Below, piece after piece: positions 19,997-28,039 of a stretch of DNA of 64,000 bases. The stretch is from the NCBI RefSeq assembly GCF_027622875.1, contig NZ_JAPZVP010000004.1, forward strand, positions 1-64,000, given 5' to 3'. Position 1 is the stretch's first letter. Each line of letters begins with the position of its first letter. Below the pieces are notes generated by a model. That model saw nothing but the letters and a program-made list of their open reading frames with translations, was not told where the DNA came from and ran no database searches. The position numbers and the translations under genes were made by a program. The DNA comes from Glycomyces luteolus (lineage in GTDB: Bacteria; Actinomycetota; Actinomycetes; Mycobacteriales; Micromonosporaceae).

Positions 19997-20160
19997 TCGG
20001 ATGACACGGCCCTGCTCCGCGCCCGGGAGACGAGCCGGTCGATGCGCTGCTGCTCCCAGATCGGCGCGATTTCGGCCGCAATCGCGGCGATCGCCTCGGG
20101 TGTCAGCCCTGTGATCCCCCGGTCGCCAACGATCGCCTCACGCACACCAATCCCAACCAT
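19993..20160 (-). pseudogene. Possible remnant of a transposase N-terminus
   Basis: A 55-codon frame contains GITGLTPEAIAAIAAEIAPIWEQQRIDRLVSRARSR, which resembles the start of IS5-type transposases (LT.E.L..LV.ELGP.WE.RR...). The frame stops after this point, overlapping the end of the XRE gene, and no DDE catalytic region follows. It could instead be a small genuine protein. No terminal inverted repeats were seen. Confidence 0.35.
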
Positions 20161-20294
20161 GGACCCATGATCCACGCCGAAGTCCCTGCGTGCCGACCAC
20201 AACCATGCACGAGGTCCTTAGCTATCCGCCGCCCGCGCACTGCCGCCGCCCGCGGGGCGCCGAGGTTCGGCAATCGAGATGCGTGATTTGTCCG

Positions 20295-20300
20295 TAAGAT
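20295..20300 (+). promoter_or_regulatory. -10 box for leaderless membrane protein gene
   Basis: TAAGAT ends 6 nt before the ATG at 20307. Confidence 0.6.
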
Positions 20301-20306
20301 CACAAT

Positions 20307-21023
20307 ATGCACACTCTGTTGTCGGTTCTGCACGTTCTGTTGGCCGTCGTGTTCGTCGGTCCGGCCATGCTGATGCCGTGGCTGGGGGAGCGGGCGCTGC
20401 GCGAGCGGGACGGGGACCTGGTGCACCGCGCCGGGCGCCGCTGCATGGCCTTCAACGCGCTGACGCTGGTGGCCGCCCTGTTCGGGGTGCTGACGATGAT
20501 GACGAGCGAGCGGTACTCGTTCGCGGACCCGTGGGTCGTCATCGCATCTACGCTGTACGCGGTCGCAGTGGTCAACGGCGCGGCGCTGATCCCGGGCGTG
20601 CTCGCCCGCATCGGCAAGGATCTCCAGGACGCGCACGGCACCATGGACGTCGAACTGCTGGAGCGGCATCGGGGGCGGCTGCTGGCGCTCTCGGGGCTGA
20701 ACCTCGTCTTCTACGGCGCGGTCGTGATCCTCATGGCCTGGCGGCCCGGTGCCTTAGTTCAACGCGGGGTCGGCGGGGAAGTGCGCCACCGCGGAGAGCA
20801 GGCCGCCCTGGCGCTTCCACACCATGCCCCACAGCTCCTCGGGGTTCGTCGAGAACGGGTCCGCCGGAAGGGCGTCGAAGACCATCCAGGCGCCCGCGTC
20901 GATCTCGTCCTCGAGCTGCCCGGGCGCCCAGCCGGCGTACCCGGTGAAGACCCGCATCCCCTCCAGGAGCGGCGCGACCTCGTCGGGGTCCCGGGCCAGG
21001 TCGAGCGTGCCGAGTCGTCCTAG
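20307..21023 (+). CDS. Small integral membrane protein (DUF2269-like) reading through into antisense of yqgE
   Basis: The first about 150 residues have four hydrophobic segments (LLSVLHVLLAVVFVGPAMLMPWL, FNALTLVAALFGVLTMM, WVVIASTLYAVAVVNGAALIPGVL, LLALSGLNLVFYGAVVILMAW) and resemble DUF2269-type proteins of about 150 residues. The frame has no stop there and continues another 88 residues entirely antisense to yqgE, in low-quality basic sequence. A stop TAG exists at 20755-20757 in the +1 frame, so a lost base near 20745 would give the normal end. The tail is therefore probably not biological or results from a recent frameshift. Confidence 0.65.
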   Translation: MHTLLSVLHVLLAVVFVGPAMLMPWLGERALRERDGDLVHRAGRRCMAFNALTLVAALFGVLTMMTSERYSFADPWVVIASTLYAVAVVNGAALIPGVLARIGKDLQDAHGTMDVELLERHRGRLLALSGLNLVFYGAVVILMAWRPGALVQRGVGGEVRHRGEQAALALPHHAPQLLGVRRERVRRKGVEDHPGARVDLVLELPGRPAGVPGEDPHPLQERRDLVGVPGQVERAESS

Positions 21024-21338
21024 GACGGGCCGGAACGCGTCGTTGAAGGGCGCGTCGGCCTTCCGCCAGCCCAGTCCGATCGCCGCGTCAGGCTGCACCG
21101 GGCCGCCCTCGAAGAGGACGGCGGGATGCCCCGCGAGCTCCGCCCACTGATCGAGGTAGTGGACGACCTTCCGCTCGGTGGCCCGGTTGAGGACCACTCC
21201 CAGCACCCCGTCGGATTCGTGCCCGACTCCGATGACGACCGTGCGGTCGAAGTTGGGGTCCTGCAGCGTGGGCGTGGCGACGAGGAGACTGCCGACGAAC
21301 GACTTGGTGCGCGCCGGTGTTGTTTCGCGACTGACCAT
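20754..21338 (-). CDS. YqgE/AlgH family protein
   Basis: 194 residues with the family pattern SFVGSLLVATPTLQDPNFDRTVVIGVGHESDGVLGVVLNRATE at the N-terminus, then LFEGGPVQPDAAIGL, RVFTGYAGWAPGQLEDEI and PEELWGMVWKRQ. Its molecular function is unknown; members are widespread. ATG at 21338 has the ribosome site GGAGGTGG just upstream; the longer frame upstream lacks family similarity. Its 3' end overlaps the tail of the opposing membrane protein frame by 270 bp. Confidence 0.9.
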   Translation of the reverse strand: MVSRETTPARTKSFVGSLLVATPTLQDPNFDRTVVIGVGHESDGVLGVVLNRATERKVVHYLDQWAELAGHPAVLFEGGPVQPDAAIGLGWRKADAPFNDAFRPVLGRLGTLDLARDPDEVAPLLEGMRVFTGYAGWAPGQLEDEIDAGAWMVFDALPADPFSTNPEELWGMVWKRQGGLLSAVAHFPADPALN

Positions 21339-21574
21339 GGGTCCACCTCCGTTCTGCGCCCGCCTCCGCGAATATGTCCCAGACTCGGGTTCGCCCCGGT
21401 TCTCCCGGCACGGTAACCCGCGGGGGCGCGCTTGCAGCAAGGTTCCCGCACTTTCCGAGGAAATACACCGTGGTGTCGGGAGCCCGACAGTTGTTTCCTC
21501 ACTGAGGGTGCGCGCGGCCCGACGATCCGGCGACGAAGCCGTTGCGAAGGAGGCTGCAGCGGTCGCAAGTGGAA

Positions 21575-21607
21575 ACAACGGCCCTAGGAGTTCCCTGGGG
21601 CCGTTGT
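21575..21607 (-). terminator. Terminator downstream of mca
   Basis: ACAACGGCCC pairs with GGGCCGTTGT, with a TTTC tract on the minus strand after the stem. It separates mca from yqgE. No other feature is seen in 21339-21574. Confidence 0.65.
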
Positions 21608-21630
21608 GAAGTGCTGCTGTCGCAGTGGCG

Positions 21631-22509
21631 CTACCGGAGTCCGGCGAAGAGGTCGTCCTCGGGCAGGCGCGATTCGATGCGCGTCTCGACGAGTTCGTAA
21701 TCCTCAGTGGGCCAGGCCTTCTGCTGGACCTCGCGCGGCACCGCGAACCAGAACCCGTCCGGGTCGACCTGGGTCGCGTGGGCCTTCAGGGCCTCGTCGC
21801 GGATGTCGAAGTACGCGGCGCACTCGACGCGCGTCGTGATCCGCTCGCTCTTGTCGCGGGTCCAGTCGCCCGCGTCCATCCAGTCCTTGTACGGCGACTC
21901 GAGACCGGCCTCGAGCATCGCGTAGTGCAGGGCCTCGATGCGCGCCTTGCCGAACGAGTGGTTGTAGTAGAGCTTGAGCGGCTGCCACGGCTCGCCCAGG
22001 CCCGGGTACTCGTCCGGGTCGCCCGCGGCCGCGAAGGCCGCGACGGAGATCTCGTGGGTCTTGACGTGGTCGGGGTGCGGGTAGCCGCCCTCCTCGTCGT
22101 AGGTGGTGACCACGTGCGGCTTGAACGAGCGCATGATCTCCACGAGCGGCGCGGCGGCCTCCTCGGTCGGCACCAGATAGAAGGCGTCCTCGGGCAGCTC
22201 GACCCCGGAGTCGGGGAGCCAGCCCTCGGGCAGGCCCGAGTCGATGAAGCCCAGCCAGTGCTGCTCGACGCCCAGGATCTCGCGGGCGCGGGCCATCTCC
22301 TCGTTGCGGATGCGCGGCAGGTTCTCCTGCACCTCGGGGCGGTCCATCTTCGGGTTGAGCACGTCGCCGCGCTCGCCGCCCGTGCACGTCACCACGAGCA
22401 CCTCGATGCCCTCGCGCACGTAGCGCGCCATCATGCCCGCGCCCTTGCTCGACTCGTCGTCGGGGTGGGCGTGCACGCACATGAGGCGCAGCTTGCTCTG
22501 GTTCGTCAC
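21631..22509 (-). CDS. mca: Mycothiol S-conjugate amidase
   Basis: Zinc amidase that cleaves mycothiol S-conjugates to glucosaminyl-inositol and a mercapturic acid, removing electrophiles and antibiotics. 292 residues with the zinc motif MCVHAHPDDES (about 10-20) and the third zinc ligand in YPHPDHVKTHE (about 142-152), plus CTGGERGDVLNP. It is divergent from a DUF4307 gene and greA, the standard actinobacterial arrangement. MshB is the close homolog, but the genomic context favours Mca. The start is GTG. Confidence 0.93.
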   Translation of the reverse strand: MTNQSKLRLMCVHAHPDDESSKGAGMMARYVREGIEVLVVTCTGGERGDVLNPKMDRPEVQENLPRIRNEEMARAREILGVEQHWLGFIDSGLPEGWLPDSGVELPEDAFYLVPTEEAAAPLVEIMRSFKPHVVTTYDEEGGYPHPDHVKTHEISVAAFAAAGDPDEYPGLGEPWQPLKLYYNHSFGKARIEALHYAMLEAGLESPYKDWMDAGDWTRDKSERITTRVECAAYFDIRDEALKAHATQVDPDGFWFAVPREVQQKAWPTEDYELVETRIESRLPEDDLFAGLR

Positions 22510-22695
22510 GTCGGTCTACCTCACTGGCGGGTGCTTCTAGTGGTAAGGCTCGGCGCACTGGAACCGACTCGCGCACTGCGGTAGTTGTCGGCTCTGGCAT
22601 TCTGTGCAACGATACTCGATAATCATTACTTCCCGGTTCGGCCAAGAACCGCGGGTTCCAGCGTGAAACCGCTGATCGCGAAGGAAAGCGACGCA

Positions 22696-23139
22696 ATGAC
22701 TGAGATGCAGACCACGGATGGGCGCGTGCCGCGAACGGCTGACGCGACCTTTCCCGACGGTCGCTACGGTCGCCGCCGCGAAGCCGAGCGCCGCCGCCCC
22801 GCGGTGACCGCGGCCCTCACGATCGTGGTCGTGCTCGCGGGCCTCGTGGCCGCCTGGCGCCTCTCGGAGCTGTACGGCCAGAACGAGGTCTCCGAGCGGC
22901 TGCTCGGTTTCGACGACTCGGTCGCAGGCCAGGTCACCGTCGAGTTCGAGGTCTACAAGCCGGCCGGTGAAGGCGCCACCTGCGCCGTCAGGTCCCGCGA
23001 TATGGCGGGCGCCGAAATCGGGTACGCCGAAGTCGAGATCCCGGCGGACGATGCCACCCATGTGGTGATGTCGTACCCGCTCGCAGTCGAGGGCGTGCCC
23101 AACACCGGCGAAGTCCTGAGGTGTTGGCAGACGGACTGA
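22696..23139 (+). CDS. DUF4307 single-pass membrane protein
   Basis: 147 residues. A basic cytoplasmic N-terminus is followed by one membrane helix (AVTAALTIVVVLAGLVAAW, about 36-54) and an extracytoplasmic beta-rich domain with two Cys (TCAVRSRDM and LRCWQTD). This is the DUF4307 family found between mca and greA across actinobacteria; function unknown. ATG at 22696 has AAGGA 9-10 nt upstream. Confidence 0.85.
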   Translation: MTEMQTTDGRVPRTADATFPDGRYGRRREAERRRPAVTAALTIVVVLAGLVAAWRLSELYGQNEVSERLLGFDDSVAGQVTVEFEVYKPAGEGATCAVRSRDMAGAEIGYAEVEIPADDATHVVMSYPLAVEGVPNTGEVLRCWQTD

Positions 23140-23151
23140 CTATTGACTTTC

Positions 23152-23183
23152 GGCCCGTCGCACCGCGTTTCGGTCGGCGGGCC
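23152..23183 (+). terminator. Terminator after the DUF4307 gene
   Basis: GGCCCGTCG pairs with CGGCGGGCC (one G-U) and is followed by TTTC. Confidence 0.55.
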
Positions 23184-23277
23184 TTTCGCTATCCGGGGAT
23201 ATTCCCGGGTCGCGAGGACTTACAGCAGAGGCAGGACCTCGCACTACGGATCGCACTATTCGGAGGATATGGATCAC

Positions 23278-23772
23278 ATGGCTACCGACGCTAACCAGGG
23301 CACTTGGCTCACCCAAGAGGCCTACGACCGCCTCAAAGGCGAACTGGACGAGCTCATCGCGAACCGTCCCGCCATGGCCGCCGAGATCAACGCCCGCCGG
23401 GAAGAAGGCGACCTCAAGGAGAACGGCGGCTACCACGCGGCCCGCGACGAGCAGGGCAAGCAGGAAGCCCGCATCCGCCAGCTCGAAGACCTGCTGCGCA
23501 ACGCGAAGGTGGGCGAGGCGAAGGAGAGCGACGAGATCCAGATCGGGACCGTCGTGACCATCGCCTTCGACGGCGACCCCGACGACACCGAGAAGTTCCT
23601 CCTCGGCTCGCGCGAGATCGCGGCCACCACCGACCTCACGGTCTACAGCCCCGACTCCGCGCTGGGCGCGGCGATCCTCGGCCACAAGGTCGGCGACACC
23701 GTCGCCTACAAGACCCCGAGGGACACCGAGATCTCGGTGAAGATCATCGACGCCGAGAAGTTCTTGGGTTGA
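23278..23772 (+). CDS. greA: Transcription elongation factor GreA
   Basis: Rescues backtracked RNA polymerase by stimulating transcript cleavage. 164 residues: N-terminal coiled-coil hairpin with TWLTQEAYDRLKGELDELI and the acidic tip motif ARREEGDLKENGGYHAARDEQ, then the FKBP-like C-terminal domain ending SALGAAILGHKVGDTV. ATG 23278 is preferred over the ATG at 23269 because GGAGG at 23262-23266 would be only 2 nt from the latter. Confidence 0.95.
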   Translation: MATDANQGTWLTQEAYDRLKGELDELIANRPAMAAEINARREEGDLKENGGYHAARDEQGKQEARIRQLEDLLRNAKVGEAKESDEIQIGTVVTIAFDGDPDDTEKFLLGSREIAATTDLTVYSPDSALGAAILGHKVGDTVAYKTPRDTEISVKIIDAEKFLG

Positions 23773-23811
23773 TTCACGGCTGGCGAGCTTCGCCGAGCCC
23801 GATCGACGACG

Positions 23812-23844
23812 ACGCCGCGGACCCCGGAAAGGGGTCCGCGGCGT
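23812..23844. terminator. Bidirectional terminator between greA and the ABC ATPase gene
   Basis: Perfect 14-bp stem (ACGCCGCGGACCCC and complement), loop GGAAA, between convergent genes. Confidence 0.8.
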
Positions 23845-23853
23845 TCTGCTCGC

Positions 23854-25128
23854 CTACGCCCGCGCGGACCAGCCGACGTCGATCCGCTTGCCGTACTTGT
23901 CGAAGTAGTGCAGCGCGTCCATGTGCACGGCCACCGTGATCGGCTGACCGGCCGAGACCGGGATGTGCGGGGGGAGCCGGAAGACCAGGTCGGCGGGTTT
24001 GCGAATCGGTCCCGTGTCGGCCTCGTGCTGCTCGACCGGGGCCTGCCCGAACCCGGAGAACAGCCCGCCGAGGCGGCGGCGCGGCTTCGAGCCGCCCCGC
24101 GCCAGGTCCGGCTTGTCGCCGATGCCGTCCGGCACCACCGCCGTGGCGCCGATGTCGAGGAACACGAGCGTCTCGTGGCCGTGGTGCTCGTAGAAGCGCA
24201 CGCGTCCCGCGATCGACTGGCCCGGGTGCCCGTCCGCGACCGGCGCGAGCGCCTCCGCCCTCATGCCGACCACGATGTTCTCCCCGTGGTAGCGGGCCAC
24301 GGCCCGACCGCGCAGGTCGTGCCACGGGAGCCGCAGCTCCTGATCGCCGAAGTCAAGCGCCACATAGCGGTCCAGGTACACGTTGACGCGCGCCTCGAGG
24401 AGGTTCATGCGCGGCGTGCCCAAGAAAGCGGCCACGTACATCGTCGCCGGGCGCTCGTACACCTCGTCCGGGGTGCCCACGTCCTGCAGGACCCCCTTGC
24501 GCATCACCGCGACCCGGTCGGCCATCGTCAGCGCCTCGGTCTGGTCGTGCGTCACGTAGAGCGTCGTCGCGTCGTGGCGGCGCACCAGCGAGGAGATCTC
24601 GGTGCGCAGCTCGGCCCGCAGGCCCACGTCGAGGTTCGACAGCGGCTCGTCCATGAGGAACAGCTTGGGGCGGCGCACGAGCGCGCGGCCCATGGCGACG
24701 CGCTGCTGCTGGCCGCCGGAGAGCTGGTTCGGCTTGCGGTCCTTGAGGTCCGAGATGCCGAGGGCGCTGGCCATGTCGCCGACGGCCTCGGGCACGGACT
24801 GGGCGCCGTTCTGCTTGCCGAGCTTGAGCGGGAAGCCGATGTTGTCGGCGACGGACATGTGGGGGTAGAGCGCGAAGGTCTGGAAGATCATGGCCGCGTT
24901 GCGGTCTCGCGGCGGCAGGTCGTTCGCGTACTCGCCGTCGAGGAGGATCTCGCCGTCGGAGGGGGTCTCGAGTCCGGCGACCATGCGGAGCACGGTGGAC
25001 TTGCCGCAGCCGGACGGGCCGAGCAGGACGAGGAATTCGCCGTGGTTGACTTCCATGCTCAAGGAGTCCACGGCCAGGGTATCGCCGGGGAACACCTTCG
25101 AGACGTTCTTCAGCGTGACAGCAGTCAC
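23854..25128 (-). CDS. MalK/UgpC/MsmX-type sugar ABC transporter ATPase, orphan
   Basis: 424 residues. ABC domain with Walker A LLGPSGCGKSTVL, Q-loop IFQTFALYPHMSV, signature QLSGGQQQRVAMGRA, Walker B LFLMDEPLSNLD and switch His VTHD, then C-terminal OB-fold (TOBE) repeats with VGMRAEAL and GHETLVF. No permease or binding protein is nearby, so it may serve several carbohydrate importers, as MsmK/MsiK does. An unusual charged low-complexity insert (about residues 345-385, GGSKPRRRLGGLFSGF) interrupts the TOBE region. GTG start with TGGAG upstream. Confidence 0.9.
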   Translation of the reverse strand: MTAVTLKNVSKVFPGDTLAVDSLSMEVNHGEFLVLLGPSGCGKSTVLRMVAGLETPSDGEILLDGEYANDLPPRDRNAAMIFQTFALYPHMSVADNIGFPLKLGKQNGAQSVPEAVGDMASALGISDLKDRKPNQLSGGQQQRVAMGRALVRRPKLFLMDEPLSNLDVGLRAELRTEISSLVRRHDATTLYVTHDQTEALTMADRVAVMRKGVLQDVGTPDEVYERPATMYVAAFLGTPRMNLLEARVNVYLDRYVALDFGDQELRLPWHDLRGRAVARYHGENIVVGMRAEALAPVADGHPGQSIAGRVRFYEHHGHETLVFLDIGATAVVPDGIGDKPDLARGGSKPRRRLGGLFSGFGQAPVEQHEADTGPIRKPADLVFRLPPHIPVSAGQPITVAVHMDALHYFDKYGKRIDVGWSARA

Positions 25129-25481
25129 CGTTGACTCCAGGGGGTTCTAAGGGGATGGGTTGCTCAGTGGTGTGCCGGGTTGCGGGCGGGTGGTCGGTGA
25201 AGCATGACCCGCAGGCTTCTTCCTGGTTAAGGATTGACGCTTCGTAGCTTAAGCCTTCGCTAATCGAAGCGTAACGGCGGTCACCCTTGTCCACAAGACG
25301 GTGAACGCCGCTTCACACTTGGTGCCACCTGCGGTTTCAATGAATTGGCCGATCGCCCATGCGGGTTCAAGGGTGGCATATCGGTCTACAGTAACCGCTT
25401 TCCGACCCTTGCGGGGGCCGCCGGGAACCGCACGAGAACGGCGTCCCGGGCACCCGCCCGCCGGGGCACTACGATCGAGGC
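25129..25481. promoter_or_regulatory. Divergent intergenic region, ATPase gene and ilvA
   Basis: 353 bp with relatively low GC. It holds an 8-bp inverted repeat ACGCTTCG (25237-25244) / CGAAGCGT (25265-25272) that could be an operator for the ATPase gene, and the leaderless ilvA -10 box TACGAT (25470-25475, 6 nt before GTG). No gene is supported here. Confidence 0.5.
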
Positions 25482-26696
25482 GTGACGCAACTCGTGACAC
25501 TCAACGACGTCCGCGCCGCGGCGGCCGAACTCGCCGGGATCGTGCGACGCACCCCCCTCGAACCCTCCCGCGACCCCGTCCTCGACGGCGTCTACCTCAA
25601 ATGCGAGAACCTCCAGCGCGCCGGGTCCTTCAAGATCCGCGGCGCCTACATGCGCGTCTCCCGCCTGACTGAGGCCGAACGCGCCCTCGGCGTCGTCGCC
25701 GCCTCCGCCGGCAACCACGCCCAAGGCGTCGCCCTCGCCGCCTCAACGCTCGGCATCCGCTCCACCGTGTTCATGCCCGAGTCCGCGCCCCTTCCGAAAG
25801 TGGCCGCCACCAAGGGATACGGCGCCGAAGTGATCCTCGGCGGGCACACCGTCGACGACGCCCTCGAATCGGCCCACCGCTTCGCCGCCGAGACCGGCGC
25901 GACCCTCATCCACCCCTTCGACCATCGCGACGTCGTCGCCGGACAGGGCACCATCGCCCTCGAGATCCTCGAGCAGCTGCCCGAGACCGGCACCATCGTC
26001 ACCTCCGTCGGCGGCGGCGGGCTCATCGCCGGCATCGCCGCCGCCGCGAAGCAGCTCAAACCCGACATCCGCATCATCGGCGTCCAAGCCGAAGGCGCCG
26101 CCGCCTACCCCCACTCCCTCGTCGCCGGACGGCCCGTCCGCCTCGACAAGATGCACACCATCGCCGACGGCATCAAGGTCGGCCGCCCCGGCGACGTCCC
26201 CTTCGCGCACGTCGCCGCCCTCGTCGACGAGATCGTCACCGTCACCGAAGAGGACATCAGCCGCGCCCTCCTCTCCCTCCTCGAACGCAACAAGCTCGTC
26301 GTCGAACCCGCCGGCGCCACCGCCTACGCCGCGCTCCTCAACTACTCAGTGGACTACGAGGCCCCCACCGTCGCCGTCATCTCCGGCGGCAACATCGACC
26401 CGCTGCTGCTCATGCGGCTCATCGAACACGGCCTCGGCGCCTCCGGCCGCTTCATGCGCGCCAACCTCCGCTGCCCCGACCGGCCCGGCGCCCTCGCCTC
26501 GATCCTCCAGCTCGTGGGCGCCTACGGCGGCAACATCGTCGACGTCTACCACCAGCGCAGCGACCCGCGCCTCTCCGTGGGCGAAGTCGCCGTGGACCTC
26601 TCGATCGAGACCCGCGGATCCGAACACGCGACCGAAATCGTTGCGGCCCTGCGCGACGCGGGGTATTTCGTGTCGGTGGAGGGACCTAGCATCTGA
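25482..26696 (+). CDS. ilvA: Threonine ammonia-lyase (threonine dehydratase) with C-terminal ACT domain
   Basis: PLP enzyme deaminating threonine to 2-oxobutanoate. 404 residues: the PLP lysine is in AGSFKIRGAY (about residues 48-57), SAGNHAQGVA follows, the Gly-rich phosphate loop is TSVGGGGLIAG (about 168-178), and an ACT domain occupies about 325-404. This length and the single ACT match the catabolic or short biosynthetic type rather than the long E. coli IlvA. The start is leaderless. ung follows 3 nt after the stop. Confidence 0.92.
   Translation: MTQLVTLNDVRAAAAELAGIVRRTPLEPSRDPVLDGVYLKCENLQRAGSFKIRGAYMRVSRLTEAERALGVVAASAGNHAQGVALAASTLGIRSTVFMPESAPLPKVAATKGYGAEVILGGHTVDDALESAHRFAAETGATLIHPFDHRDVVAGQGTIALEILEQLPETGTIVTSVGGGGLIAGIAAAAKQLKPDIRIIGVQAEGAAAYPHSLVAGRPVRLDKMHTIADGIKVGRPGDVPFAHVAALVDEIVTVTEEDISRALLSLLERNKLVVEPAGATAYAALLNYSVDYEAPTVAVISGGNIDPLLLMRLIEHGLGASGRFMRANLRCPDRPGALASILQLVGAYGGNIVDVYHQRSDPRLSVGEVAVDLSIETRGSEHATEIVAALRDAGYFVSVEGPSI
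26687..26692 (+). promoter_or_regulatory. -10 box for leaderless ung, inside the end of ilvA
   Basis: TAGCAT ends 7 nt before the ATG at 26700 and lies within the last codons of ilvA. Confidence 0.55.
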
Positions 26697-26699
26697 GTC

Positions 26700-27389
26700 A
26701 TGCAGAAACCGCTTGAAGAACTGATGGAGCCCGGCTGGGCCAAGGCCCTCGCCCCCGTGGCCGACGACGTCGCCAAGATGGGCGAGTTCCTCCGCGCCGA
26801 AGTGGCCGCGGGACGCCGCTACCTGCCCGCCGCCGAGCACATCCTCCGGGCCTTCCAGCAGCCGTTCGACGACGTCAAGGTCATCATCGTCGGCCAGGAC
26901 CCCTACCCCACCCCCGGCCACGCCATCGGCCTCTCCTTCGCCGTCGCCCCCGACGTGCGGCCCCTGCCCAAGAGCCTGGTCAACATCTTCAACGAGTACC
27001 GCGACGACCTCGGCTACCCGCTCCCCGCCAACGGCGACCTCACCCCCTGGGCCGAACAGGGCGTCCTGCTGCTCAACCGCTCCCTCAGCGTCGCCCCCGG
27101 CACGCCCGCCTCGCACAAGGGCAAAGGCTGGGAAGCGGTCACCGAGCAGGCCGTCCGCGCCCTCAGCGAACGCGGCGGCGCCGCCGTCGCCATCCTCTGG
27201 GGCAACAACGCCCGCGAACTCAAGCCCCTCCTCGGCTCCATCCCCGCGATCGAATCGGCCCACCCCTCGCCCCTGAGCGCCCGCCGCGGCTTCTTCGGCT
27301 CCAAGCCCTTCAGCCGCGCCAACGAGCTCCTCAAGGAGCAGGGCGGTGAGCCGGTCGACTGGCGGCTTCCGGCGCTGCAGGAGTCCTAG
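26700..27389 (+). CDS. ung: Uracil-DNA glycosylase, family 1
   Basis: Removes uracil from DNA to start base excision repair. 229 residues with the water-activating loop [17 protein letters not shown], the LLLNRSL beta-strand region, ILWGNNA and the minor-groove loop [13 protein letters not shown]. All family-1 catalytic motifs are intact. Confidence 0.95.
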   Translation: MQKPLEELMEPGWAKALAPVADDVAKMGEFLRAEVAAGRRYLPAAEHILRAFQQPFDDVKVIIVGQDPYPTPGHAIGLSFAVAPDVRPLPKSLVNIFNEYRDDLGYPLPANGDLTPWAEQGVLLLNRSLSVAPGTPASHKGKGWEAVTEQAVRALSERGGAAVAILWGNNARELKPLLGSIPAIESAHPSPLSARRGFFGSKPFSRANELLKEQGGEPVDWRLPALQES

Positions 27390-27412
27390 GCATCCCGGGA
27401 TACGGTTGACCC

Positions 27413-27640
27413 GTGATCGAGATCCTGGCGCAGCAAGAGTTCGGGCCGGAGCGCGACCAGGCGATGGCCGGGCCGCTCGGGCTGTTCGTGACCGTCTTCC
27501 TCGTCGTCGTGACCATCTTCCTCATCCGGGGGATGAACAAGCACGTCAGGCGACTGAACGAGCGGGTCGCGCGCGAAGCCGCCGAGGCGGAGGCCGCCGC
27601 GGCGACCGACGCCGGGCGAGACGACCCCGCCCGCGCTTAA
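27413..27640 (+). CDS. Small single-pass membrane protein
   Basis: 75 residues with one hydrophobic helix (PLGLFVTVFLVVVTIFLIRGM) and a basic, then Ala/Glu-rich cytoplasmic tail. The GTG at 27413 is leaderless (-10 box TACGGT at 27401-27406). It sits between ung and a small zinc-finger-like protein; this pair is common in actinomycetes. Function unknown. Confidence 0.75.
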   Translation: MIEILAQQEFGPERDQAMAGPLGLFVTVFLVVVTIFLIRGMNKHVRRLNERVAREAAEAEAAAATDAGRDDPARA

Positions 27641-27649
27641 GGCCGAACC

Positions 27650-27931
27650 ATGCCGCGCAAGAACCGCCGCCAGAGCGAACCCCGGCGGCCGACGTCGGGC
27701 GCCCAGGACCCGAGCCTGATCGACGGCCCGGACGGGCCCGTCCGGGTCCGCCGCATCCCCGGCGCCAGCGCCGAGAAGATCTACCGGTGCCCCGGCTGCG
27801 ACCTCGAAATCCAACCGGGCACACCGCACGTCGTCGCCTGGGCCGACGACGGCGACGGCGACGACCGCCGCCACTGGCACACCGGCTGCTGGAACGCCAG
27901 GGGCCGCCGCCAACCGGGCCGCTGGCGCTGA
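27650..27931 (+). CDS. Small Cys/His-rich protein, possible zinc ribbon
   Basis: 93 residues. Residues CPGC, then H, HWHTGC are spaced like a Cys/His metal site (YRCPGCDLEIQPGTPHVVAW ... RRHWHTGCWNARGRR), with basic N- and C-termini suggesting nucleic-acid contact. Homologs are often labelled ATP/GTP-binding protein without a P-loop; none is visible here. It starts 9 nt after the preceding gene with AAGG upstream. Confidence 0.8.
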   Translation: MPRKNRRQSEPRRPTSGAQDPSLIDGPDGPVRVRRIPGASAEKIYRCPGCDLEIQPGTPHVVAWADDGDGDDRRHWHTGCWNARGRRQPGRWR

Positions 27932-28027
27932 ACGACCGGACACCGACGCCGAAGGGCGGGGCCGAACGGTCCCGCCCTTCGCTGCAAGCTGCGACACAGC
28001 GGGTGGTGCTCCGGCCGCCCGGGTGGG

Positions 28028-28033
28028 GATAAT
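28028..28033 (+). promoter_or_regulatory. -10 box for leaderless hydrolase gene
   Basis: GATAAT, a near-consensus -10, ends 6 nt before the GTG at 28040. Confidence 0.55.
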
Positions 28034-28039
28034 TCCGGC

